The notes beneath the pieces were generated by a model, which was not told where the DNA came from, did no database searches, and worked only from the letters and a program-made list of their open reading frames with translations. Positions 6,780-11,992 of a DNA stretch of 11,992 nucleotides are shown one piece after another. Numbering within the stretch: position 1 is the stretch's first letter; each line of letters opens with the position of its first letter. This DNA is from Oryzihumus sp036391795 (lineage in GTDB: Bacteria > Actinomycetota > Actinomycetes > Actinomycetales > Dermatophilaceae), in NCBI RefSeq assembly GCF_036391795.1, contig NZ_DASVZH010000185.1, positions 1 to 11,992 on the forward strand, given 5' to 3'. A program made the translations under genes and the position numbers.

Positions 6780-6949
6780 GGCACCGACGCGGGCCCACCC
6801 GCGCCCACCCCGGTATGCCGTGCCCCTCACCGTGAGGGGCACGGCATACCCGTCGTTCCGTGGGCTGACGCGACGACGTCCCGAAGGATTTCCCCGCCCG
6901 GCACAGGCCCGTGCCTTACCGTCTGCAACGAGACGCCGGGAGGACCTAC
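6780..6949. other. Intergenic spacer between kamA and the DPA operon
   Basis: This 170-base spacer holds the strong hairpin at 6812-6850. After it come about 80 bases without a recognisable gene and a GGGAGGA Shine-Dalgarno at 6938-6944 in front of the next start. A TACCGT at 6917-6922 could be a -10 box for that operon, but no convincing -35 accompanies it. Tiny frames through the palindrome encode only a few residues and are not genes. Confidence 0.5.
6812..6850 (+). terminator. Perfect hairpin terminator after kamA
   Basis: GGTATGCCGTGCCCCTCA (6812-6829) and its exact reverse complement (6833-6850) form an uninterrupted 18-bp stem with a three-base CCG loop, starting 32 bases after the kamA stop. 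No T-run follows on either strand, which is common for actinobacterial intrinsic terminators. It is the strongest palindrome noticed in the window. It lies between two genes on the same strand, so termination of kamA is the simplest reading. A protein-binding role is less likely. Confidence 0.75.
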
Positions 6950-8176
6950 ATGGCTGGACAGAGCACCATGCGCCGGAGGGCGCTGCGGCGCGCCGGGATG
7001 CCCCCGGGGGCGCCGCGCCGTCGTCGGTGGTGGCCACGCCGGCGCTGGCTCCAGGGCCTCCTCGTGCTCGCTCTGGGGGGCGCGCTGCTCGTGGGGTCCA
7101 GCCTCGCCCAGGCCCTCATGGCGCCGGGCACCGACAGCGCCGCGGCGCGGCTGGCCGAGTGGGCCCGCTTCCATGGCCTGGGGTGGGTGGTCAGCGACCT
7201 CGAGCAGGCGCAGTACGCCCTCTCGCCTCCCGCCGTGGGCGGCACTCCCACCGGGGGCATCCCGCAGGTGCAGCCGGACGGGCCCGCGACCGCGGCCGGA
7301 CCGCAGCGCACGGCGATCCCCCGGCCGGAGGCGGTGCGCCGGCTCTCGGCCGCTCCGGCGCCGTTGACCCTCCAGGCTCAGCCGCCCCTGCCCGGGGAGG
7401 GCCGCTGGCAGACCCTGGTCCAGGTGCACGGCGACCCGGCGATCCGTGCGGCCTTCCTGCGCCCCGACAGCGTGCACACCAGCTACGTGACGGGGGTGGC
7501 GTGGCTGGACCAGCACCTGCTGCGGTTCTCGTTGCACCCCGGGACCCAGGTGCCCGGCGGGACGGGCTGGCCCGTGGCCCCCACCGTGCCGCGGTCCGCC
7601 CGGAGCGCCCTCATCGCCACGTTCAACTCGGGGTTCACCATGCAGGACGCCCGCGGCGGCTACTGGCAGGGCGGGCAGCAGGTCGGCACCCTGCGCCGGG
7701 GCGCGGCGGCGATGGTGTTCTACCGCGACGGCCACCTCGACGTCGTGAAGTGGGGGCGGGACGCCCGGCTGGGCCCGGACGTCGTCGCGGTGCGGCAGAA
7801 CCTCGACCTGCTCGTGGACGGGGGCCGGCTGTCCCCCGACCTCGACAGCACGACCACCAGCACGTGGGGCAAGACGCTGGGCAACCGGGCGTACGTGTGG
7901 CGTTCCGCGGTCGGGGTGCGGGCAGACGGGTCCGTCGTGGTCGTCGTCGGCGCCTCGCTGTCGGTGCGCTCCCTCGCGACCCTGGTCCGCGACGCCGGAG
8001 CGGTCCGGGCGATGGAGCTGGACATCAACACGTCCTGGACCAACTTCATGACCTACACCCACCCCTCCCCCGGGACCGCGGTGCCCCACATGCTCACCAG
8101 CGACGAGCGGCCGCGGCCGGACCGCTACCTCTACCCCTCCAGCCGGGACTTCGTCTCGGTCGTGGCGCGCCCATGA
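6950..8176 (+). CDS. Membrane-anchored phosphodiester glycosidase family protein (NAGPA / DUF2233-like)
   Basis: The product is 408 aa. It has an Arg-rich cytoplasmic head (about 8-32), one hydrophobic segment (about 34-57, WLQGLLVLALGGALLVGSSL), a Pro/Gly-rich linker (about 92-150), then an extracytoplasmic NAGPA-like domain (about 155-405). Domain marks are LIATFNSGFTM (221-231), DLLVDGGRLSPD (286-297), YVWRSAVGVRADGSVVVVVG (315-334) and RAMELDINTSWTNFM (353-367). The last corresponds to the family's LDGGGSS region, with the Asp kept and the Gly-rich part replaced. Relatives remove GlcNAc from phosphodiesters, but the substrate here is unknown. The ATG at 6950 follows GGGAGGA at 6938-6944; an in-frame ATG 13 codons upstream lacks a ribosome site. 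The stop overlaps the PAP2 gene as ATGA, so it is the first gene of a three-gene operon with lipid-linked arabinose functions and may process a cell-envelope glycan. Confidence 0.8.
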   Translation: MAGQSTMRRRALRRAGMPPGAPRRRRWWPRRRWLQGLLVLALGGALLVGSSLAQALMAPGTDSAAARLAEWARFHGLGWVVSDLEQAQYALSPPAVGGTPTGGIPQVQPDGPATAAGPQRTAIPRPEAVRRLSAAPAPLTLQAQPPLPGEGRWQTLVQVHGDPAIRAAFLRPDSVHTSYVTGVAWLDQHLLRFSLHPGTQVPGGTGWPVAPTVPRSARSALIATFNSGFTMQDARGGYWQGGQQVGTLRRGAAAMVFYRDGHLDVVKWGRDARLGPDVVAVRQNLDLLVDGGRLSPDLDSTTTSTWGKTLGNRAYVWRSAVGVRADGSVVVVVGASLSVRSLATLVRDAGAVRAMELDINTSWTNFMTYTHPSPGTAVPHMLTSDERPRPDRYLYPSSRDFVSVVARP

Positions 8177-8730
8177 GCGCCGCGCAGTGGCTGTCCGGCG
8201 GCGGCCTCGCCGGGACGTGGTCCCGGGTCGAGGGGGTCGACCTCGCGGTCCTGACCGGCGTGCAGTCCGCCACGCGCGCCACGCCCGTGCGTGCCGCCTC
8301 CCGGATGCTCAGCCGGGCGGGCGAGCACGCCCTGGCGCCGGTGGCGCTGGGGCTGCTCGGCGCCGCCGTCGACCGGCCCCGGCAGGGCGCCTGGCTGCGC
8401 GCGACCGGCACCGTGGCGGCCTCGCACCTGCTCAGTGTCGTGCTCAAGCGGGTCGTGCGCCGCGGGCGACCCGTGGACCTCAGGGTGGAGGTGCTCGTGC
8501 CGGTGCCGAGCCGGTGGAGCTTCCCGTCCTCCCATGCCACTTCGACCACGGCCGCGGCGGTGGCCTACGGCAGGGTGCTCGGCCGGCGGCTGCCCTGGGT
8601 GGCTGTCGGGCCGATGGCCCTGAGCCGCCTCGTCCTCGGCGTGCACCACCCCACCGACGTCGCCGCCGGCGTGCTCCTCGGGGTCCTGGCCGGCACGTCG
8701 GTCGATCCCGGACCAGGAGGCACACCATGA
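8173..8730 (+). CDS. PAP2-family membrane phosphatase, candidate decaprenylphosphoryl-5-phosphoribose phosphatase
   Basis: The product is 185 aa and hydrophobic, with several likely membrane helices. The three phosphatase motifs of the PAP2 superfamily are intact: KRVVRRGRP (92-100), FPSSHAT (117-123, catalytic-type His121) and SRLVLGVHHPTD (151-162, His158 and Asp162). It starts at the ATG at 8173 in a four-base overlap with the upstream gene and ends in a four-base overlap with the UbiA gene. In Mycobacterium tuberculosis, Rv3807c sits next to the UbiA gene Rv3806c and is the proposed phosphatase that turns 5-phosphoribosyl-decaprenol phosphate into decaprenylphosphoryl-ribose. Size, motifs and neighbour match, so the same role is inferred. 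A generic undecaprenyl-pyrophosphate or lipid phosphatase remains possible. Confidence 0.85.
   Translation: MSAAQWLSGGGLAGTWSRVEGVDLAVLTGVQSATRATPVRAASRMLSRAGEHALAPVALGLLGAAVDRPRQGAWLRATGTVAASHLLSVVLKRVVRRGRPVDLRVEVLVPVPSRWSFPSSHATSTTAAAVAYGRVLGRRLPWVAVGPMALSRLVLGVHHPTDVAAGVLLGVLAGTSVDPGPGGTP
8715..8720 (+). promoter_or_regulatory. Ribosome binding site of the UbiA gene
   Basis: AGGAGG lies six bases before the ATG at 8727, inside the last codons of the PAP2 gene. It fixes the start of the prenyltransferase and suggests efficient re-initiation at the ATGA overlap. Confidence 0.75.
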
Positions 8731-9602
8731 CCGTGTGGGGCGGGCTCGTGCGCACCGCGCGGCCGCAGCAGTGGACCAAGAACATCCTGGTCCTGGTGGC
8801 CCCCGCCGCGGCGGGAGTGCTGCTGCAGCCGGAGAGGCTGGCCGCCGCGCTGACAGCGGGCGCGGCGTTCTGCCTGGCCAGCTCGGGGGTCTACTTCATC
8901 AACGACGTCCGCGACGTCCGGGCGGACCGCCTTCACCCGCAGAAGTGCCGACGCCCCGTCGCCGCCGGTGTCGTGCCCGTCCCGACCGCCCTGGCGGCCG
9001 GCGTCATCCTGCTGCTGTGCGCCCTGGGCGTCTCCGCCGCGGTGTCCAGTGCGCTGGTGCTGGTCCTGCTCACCTACGAGGTCGTGCAGGTGACCTACTG
9101 CCTGGGCCTGAAGGACCAGCCGGTCCTGGAGCTGGTGAGCGTGGCCAGCGGGTTCCTCCTGCGCGCCGTCGCCGGGGGCGTCGCCGTGGCCGTGCCGCTC
9201 TCACCGTGGTTCCTCGTCACCGCCGGCTTCGGTTCACTGTTCATGGCGGCCGGCAAGCGGTATGCCGAGGCACAGCTGGTGGGTCGCACCGGCCTGGCCG
9301 TGCGCCCCGTGCTGCGCCACTACACGCTGACCTACCTGCGTTTCGTGTGGACCCTCGCGGCGGGGGTGCTCGTCACGACCTACTCCCTGTGGGCCTTCTC
9401 GGTCCACGACCTCAGCGACCGGGAGCAGAGCACCTGGAACGTCGTGTCCATCATCCCGTTCGTCACCGCGGTCCTGCGCTACGCCGTCAACGTCGACAGC
9501 GGGGAGGCGGGTGAGCCGGAGCAGATCGCCCTGCATGACCGGGTCCTGCTGCTCCTGGGGGTGCTCTGGGCGGCTGCGCTGGGTGCCTCGGTGTACGGGT
9601 AG
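8727..9602 (+). CDS. Decaprenyl-phosphate phosphoribosyltransferase (UbiA family)
   Basis: The product is 291 aa, an integral membrane prenyltransferase fold with about eight or nine hydrophobic segments. It should transfer 5-phosphoribose from PRPP to decaprenyl phosphate, making the lipid precursor of DPA. N-terminal RTARPQQWTKNILV and the Asp-rich motif NDVRDVRAD (59-67), followed by HPQKCRRPVAAG, match M. tuberculosis Rv3806c (UbiA/DprI type) closely, as recalled. A second conserved stretch is GKRYAEAQLVG in the middle of the protein. Ordinary UbiA proteins of quinone or heme synthesis use a similar Asp motif, but the PRPP-type HPxKxRP stretch and the adjacent PAP2, dprE1 and dprE2 genes argue for the phosphoribosyl enzyme. 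The TAG stop lies only five bases from the end of the convergent dprE2. Confidence 0.9.
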   Translation: MTVWGGLVRTARPQQWTKNILVLVAPAAAGVLLQPERLAAALTAGAAFCLASSGVYFINDVRDVRADRLHPQKCRRPVAAGVVPVPTALAAGVILLLCALGVSAAVSSALVLVLLTYEVVQVTYCLGLKDQPVLELVSVASGFLLRAVAGGVAVAVPLSPWFLVTAGFGSLFMAAGKRYAEAQLVGRTGLAVRPVLRHYTLTYLRFVWTLAAGVLVTTYSLWAFSVHDLSDREQSTWNVVSIIPFVTAVLRYAVNVDSGEAGEPEQIALHDRVLLLLGVLWAAALGASVYG

Positions 9603-9617
9603 GCGGCTCACACCGGG
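9587..9617. terminator. Weak shared hairpin spanning the convergent stops (tentative)
   Basis: CGGTGT (9589-9594) and ACACCG (9610-9615) can pair, extended by a T-G wobble and one C-G pair, around a 15-base loop that contains both stop codons. No T-run follows. If real, it would serve both convergent operons, but such short pairings arise easily in sequence this rich in GC. Confidence 0.25.
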
Positions 9618-10366
9618 AGCCGGCGGAACACCGCGCGGGGCAGGTGCCGCAGCACCGACATGACCCAGCGCAGCACGGCCGGGGACCAGACGGTGTCCTG
9701 GCCGGCGTCGATGGCCGAGACGATGACCTCGGCGACCTGGGCCGGGTCCTGCGCCAGGGGCGCCGGGGCCAGGCCGGCCGTCATGGCGGTGCGCACGAAG
9801 CCCGGTCGCACGACCAGGACGTGCACGCCGTCGTCCCGCACGGCATCGCCCAGACCGGTGAAGAACGCGTCCATGCCGGCCTTGGTGGACCCGTACACGA
9901 AGTTGGACCGTCGGGGTCGCTCGCCGGCCACCGAGGACAGCGCGACGATCGTGCCGTGTCCCTGGGCGCGCATGGCGCCGGCGAGCAGGACGCCGCAGCC
10001 CACCGCGGCGGTGTAGTTGACCTGCACCATGGCCAGCGCCGCGTCGAGGTCCTGCCAGGCCCGCTCGGGGTCGCCGAGGACCCCGGCAGCCACCACCGCC
10101 ACGTCGACGTCACCACCCGTGAAGGCCGCCTCGACGGCGGACTGCCAGGTCCGCGACTCACCGGCGTCGAAGTCGACCTCGTCGACCTGCGCTCCCCGGG
10201 CGGCCAGGGCGGCGGCGGCCGTGCTGCGTCGCGGGCCGGGCCGCGCGGCCAGGGTCACGTGCACGCCGCGCCGGCGCGCGAGGAGCCGCTCGGCCGTCGC
10301 GAGCGCGATCTCGGAGGTGCCCCCGAGGAGCAGGACCCGTTGCACGTTGCCCGTTGCGTCCTTCAC
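9608..10366 (-). CDS. dprE2: Decaprenylphosphoryl-2-keto-ribose reductase
   Basis: The product is a 252-aa short-chain dehydrogenase/reductase, matching M. tuberculosis DprE2 (Rv3791, 254 aa). It reduces the 2-keto intermediate made by DprE1 to decaprenylphosphoryl-arabinose with NAD(P)H. Cofactor motif LLLGGTSEIA (12-21), NYTAAV (107-112), catalytic SS at 144-145 in ALSSVAGE, and YxxxK as Y158/K162 in NFVYGSTKAG are all present. The C-terminal VMSVLRHLPRAVFRRLPV is nearly the mycobacterial ending. The GTG start at 10366 overlaps the dprE1 stop as GTGA (10363-10366), so the pair is cotranslated, as expected for subunits acting together. No N-terminal signal is seen; the enzyme should work with DprE1 at the membrane. 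Confidence 0.95.
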   Translation of the reverse strand: MKDATGNVQRVLLLGGTSEIALATAERLLARRRGVHVTLAARPGPRRSTAAAALAARGAQVDEVDFDAGESRTWQSAVEAAFTGGDVDVAVVAAGVLGDPERAWQDLDAALAMVQVNYTAAVGCGVLLAGAMRAQGHGTIVALSSVAGERPRRSNFVYGSTKAGMDAFFTGLGDAVRDDGVHVLVVRPGFVRTAMTAGLAPAPLAQDPAQVAEVIVSAIDAGQDTVWSPAVLRWVMSVLRHLPRAVFRRLPV

Positions 10367-11706
10367 AGCTCCAGCCTCCGTGCCATGTCACTGGTGAACA
10401 CCCCGGTGGGGTCCACGGCCGTCCTGATCGCCCGCCACTCCCCCAGCCGCGGATACATCTGCGGGATGAGCCCTGCGGGCGCCCGGGAGTCCTTGGCGAG
10501 GTAGAGCCGCCCTCCGGCCTGGACGACCTCCTCGTCGAGACGGTCCAGGAGCGCCCCGAGGTCGGGCGTCAGGGCCAGGTCGAGGGCCAGGGTCCAGCCG
10601 GGCAGGGGGAAGGACAGGTGGCCGGCACTGGCCGGGCCGAAGCGCTTGAGGACCGCCAGGAACGAGCCGTGACCGGTCGCGCTGAGCAGGCCCACGCAGC
10701 GACGCAGCGCGTCCTCGGCGCCGAAGGGCACGACGAGCTGGTACTGCAGGAACCCGGCCGGCCCGTACAGGCGGTTCCACCCCGCCACGCCGTCCAGGGG
10801 GTGGAAGAAGTGGGCGAAACCCTGGACCTCGTCACGGCGCTCGCGGGGGGCCTTGTGGTACCAGACGTCGTTGAACGCGGTGATCGTCGCCCGGTTCAGC
10901 AGGCCGCCGGGGAACACCGCCGGGGTGGGCAGCGGCCTGGGCGGGCGGAAGGCCAGCGGGTCCTCGCGCAGCCCGCGCGGCAGGCCGGCCCGCGGCGCCG
11001 GCCTGCCCCGGGTGAGGACCGAGCGGCCGAGCGAGGCCCCACGGGCGAGGCAGTCGATCCACGCGACGGACCAGGCGTAGCGGTCGTCGCCCTCCTCCAT
11101 GCGCGTGAGCGCGTCGTCCAGGTCGGTGGTGCGCTCGGTGTCGACCAGGCAGAAGGCCGACTCCACGCGCTGCATCCGGATCGTGGCCCGCAGGACCACC
11201 CCGGTCAGGCCCATCCCGCCGGCCGTCGCCCAGAACAGGTCGTCCTCGGGGGTGAGGCTGCGGACGGTGCCGTCGGCGGTGAGCAGGTCCAGGGACGTCA
11301 CGTGCCGGGCGAAGCTGCCGTCCCGGTGGTGGTTCTTGCCGTGGATGTCCGCGGCGAACGCCCCGCCGACCGTGACCTGTCGGGTGCCCGGGGTGACCGG
11401 GACGAAGAGCCCCTGTGGCAGCAGGGTGCGCATCAGCGTGTCGAGGCTGGCACCCGCCTCGACGGTGACGAGGGCGCGGTCCGCGTCCACCGAGAGGAGG
11501 CGGCGCCGGGCCGTCATGTCGAGGACCAGCCCGCCGCCGTTCTGGGCGGCGTCACCGTAGCTGCGACCCAGGCCACGCGCCAGGACACCACGGCGGTCGG
11601 CGGCGGCGAGGGCGCGGACCAGCTCGGCGTCGTCGCCGGCCCGGACCACCCGGGCGACGCTGGGGGCGGTCCGGCCCCAGCCGGTCAGGGCCTGTCGCGT
11701 CTCCAC
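10363..11706 (-). CDS. dprE1: Decaprenylphosphoryl-beta-D-ribose 2'-oxidase (FAD)
   Basis: The product is 447 aa (M. tuberculosis DprE1 has 461). It is an FAD enzyme of the vanillyl-alcohol-oxidase type that oxidises the 2'-OH of decaprenylphosphoryl-ribose. LTGWGRTAPSVA (7-18), ARGLGRSYGDAAQNGG (43-58), VPVTPGTRQVTVGGA (102-116) and ADIHGKNHH (119-127; H122 and K124 equal His132 and Lys134) form the FAD and active-site region. NRLYGPAGFLQYQ and AKDSR (K405 = Lys418) are also kept, and the end SDMARRLEL matches. The residue equal to benzothiazinone-reactive Cys387 is Ala374 in PGWTLALD, and Asn385 is Thr372. The GTG at 11706 is the first available start and gives a family-like N-terminus, although its AGGAGG (11710-11715) is only three bases away. 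It is the first gene of the dprE1-dprE2 operon. Confidence 0.95.
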   Translation of the reverse strand: METRQALTGWGRTAPSVARVVRAGDDAELVRALAAADRRGVLARGLGRSYGDAAQNGGGLVLDMTARRRLLSVDADRALVTVEAGASLDTLMRTLLPQGLFVPVTPGTRQVTVGGAFAADIHGKNHHRDGSFARHVTSLDLLTADGTVRSLTPEDDLFWATAGGMGLTGVVLRATIRMQRVESAFCLVDTERTTDLDDALTRMEEGDDRYAWSVAWIDCLARGASLGRSVLTRGRPAPRAGLPRGLREDPLAFRPPRPLPTPAVFPGGLLNRATITAFNDVWYHKAPRERRDEVQGFAHFFHPLDGVAGWNRLYGPAGFLQYQLVVPFGAEDALRRCVGLLSATGHGSFLAVLKRFGPASAGHLSFPLPGWTLALDLALTPDLGALLDRLDEEVVQAGGRLYLAKDSRAPAGLIPQMYPRLGEWRAIRTAVDPTGVFTSDMARRLEL

Positions 11707-11776
11707 AGCCCTCCTGTCGCCGTGCGGTCATCCCCCGCCATGGTGCGGGCGCCCCGGTGCCGGAGCTCGCGTGCCG

Positions 11777-11782
11777 ACCCTA
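11777..11782 (-). promoter_or_regulatory. Candidate -10 box of the dprE1-dprE2 operon
   Basis: TAGGGT is read on the minus strand here, about 70 bases before the dprE1 start, implying a 5' leader of roughly 60 bases. I see no clear -35. The identical hexamer faces the other way at 11835-11840, upstream of the ybaK-like gene. Confidence 0.4.
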
Positions 11783-11834
11783 CCCAGCGGGCCTGTGGCG
11801 CACGGCTCTCCACGCCGAAGAGTCGCATCGTGGC

Positions 11835-11840
11835 TAGGGT
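11835..11840 (+). promoter_or_regulatory. -10 box of the ybaK-like gene, predicted leaderless
   Basis: TAGGGT ends seven bases before the ATG at 11848, so the transcript would start at or next to the start codon. No Shine-Dalgarno lies in between. A -35 box is not obvious. The arrangement mirrors that upstream of kamA. Confidence 0.55.
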
Positions 11841-11847
11841 CGGGCGC

Positions 11848-11992
11848 ATGGGCAAGGGCAGGCAGGGCAGCACCGGCACCCCGGCGACCGTCGCACTGAC
11901 GAGGGCGGGCATCGCGTTCCAGGCACGCGCCTACGAGCACGACCCGGCCGCCGCGTCGTACGGGCTGGAGGCCGCCGAAGCGCTCGCGGTGG
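11848..11992 (+). CDS. ybaK: YbaK/EbsC-type Cys-tRNA(Pro) deacylase, N-terminal part (runs off the right edge)
   Basis: The first 48 codons are present, beginning MGKGRQGSTGTPATVALTRA and containing AYEHDPAAASYGLEAAEALAV. The pattern GTPAxxxLxxAGIxFxxxxYxHDP...SYGxEAAxAL is the YbaK family N-terminus. These small proteins hydrolyse Cys mischarged on tRNA(Pro). The catalytic Lys and the rest of the fold lie beyond the window. The gene is divergent from dprE1 and looks leaderless. It is a housekeeping neighbour with no evident link to the arabinose genes. Confidence 0.85.
   Translation, partial: MGKGRQGSTGTPATVALTRAGIAFQARAYEHDPAAASYGLEAAEALAV

Noticed and set aside
5232..7037. 601-residue minus-strand frame opposite kamA
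   Set aside because: Antisense shadow; kamA carries the radical-SAM motifs and its own promoter.
6827..8089. 420-residue minus-strand frame opposite the NAGPA-like gene
   Set aside because: Antisense shadow; the plus strand has a Shine-Dalgarno, a membrane anchor and domain motifs.
6820..8172. Extension of the PAP2 frame upstream to 6820
   Set aside because: It is an out-of-frame reading of the NAGPA-like gene. PAP2 proteins of this type are ~170-190 aa and the ATGA overlap marks the start at 8173.
8187..8726. Extension of the UbiA frame upstream to 8187
   Set aside because: It overlaps the PAP2 gene in another frame. The ATG at 8727 has AGGAGG and a family-like N-terminus.
9644..10504. 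286-residue plus-strand frame opposite dprE2
   Set aside because: Antisense shadow; dprE2 is clear on the minus strand.
11685..11940. Small minus-strand frames upstream of dprE1
   Set aside because: They cover the divergent promoter region, show no motif, and overlap the dprE1 start out of frame.
1..11992. CRISPR arrays, tRNA/rRNA genes, transposases, attachment sites
   Set aside because: I looked for regular direct repeats, tRNA-like TTCGANNC arms, transposase motifs and flanking repeats and found none. The only close repeats are the promoter CTTGCGG copies and the terminator palindrome.

Overview
The window is very GC-rich and gene-dense. Its genes have GC-ending codons, GTG as well as ATG starts, and 4-base stop/start overlaps, and several promoters look leaderless. 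This points to a high-GC actinomycete (Actinomycetota). A Micrococcales / Intrasporangiaceae-type host is my guess from the overall flavour and is not proven by the sequence. No rRNA, tRNA, CRISPR array, insertion sequence or phage gene was seen. Nothing looks recently transferred.

Region 1 (1-6779) is a lysine-catabolism locus for the 3,5-diaminohexanoate pathway, the route of classical lysine fermentation. On the minus strand, five genes are chained by 4-base overlaps in the order kdd (3,5-diaminohexanoate dehydrogenase), a YtcJ-like amidohydrolase, kamD and kamE (B12/PLP lysine 5,6-aminomutase alpha and beta), and the start of kal (3-aminobutyryl-CoA ammonia-lyase), which runs off the left edge. 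Divergent from kdd, on the plus strand, is a radical-SAM lysine 2,3-aminomutase (kamA). The chemistry would run L-lysine -> beta-lysine (KamA) -> 3,5-diaminohexanoate (KamDE) -> 5-amino-3-oxohexanoate (Kdd) -> cleavage with acetyl-CoA by Kce, not in this window -> crotonyl-CoA plus ammonia (Kal). The 85-base gap between kdd and kamA carries a three-part CTTGCGG repeat that looks like an operator, and a -10 box placed for a leaderless kamA transcript. The amidohydrolase has no assigned place in the pathway and is the most interesting unexplained gene.

Region 2 (6780-6949) is intergenic. It holds a perfect 18-bp-stem hairpin that probably terminates kamA, then the leader of the next operon.

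Region 3 (6950-11706) is a decaprenylphosphoryl-arabinose (DPA) locus in two convergent operons. The plus-strand operon encodes a membrane-anchored NAGPA-type phosphodiester glycosidase, a PAP2 phosphatase (candidate 5-phosphoribosyl-decaprenol phosphatase) and a UbiA-type decaprenyl-phosphate phosphoribosyltransferase. The minus-strand operon encodes DprE1 and DprE2, the oxidase/reductase pair that epimerises decaprenylphosphoryl-ribose to DPA. Together they cover every step from PRPP plus decaprenyl phosphate to the arabinose donor. DprE1 has Ala where Mycobacterium tuberculosis has the benzothiazinone-reactive Cys387.

Region 4 (11707-11992) is a divergent promoter region with opposed TAGGGT -10 boxes. 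After it comes the 5' part of a YbaK-type Cys-tRNA(Pro) deacylase gene that runs off the right edge and looks leaderless.
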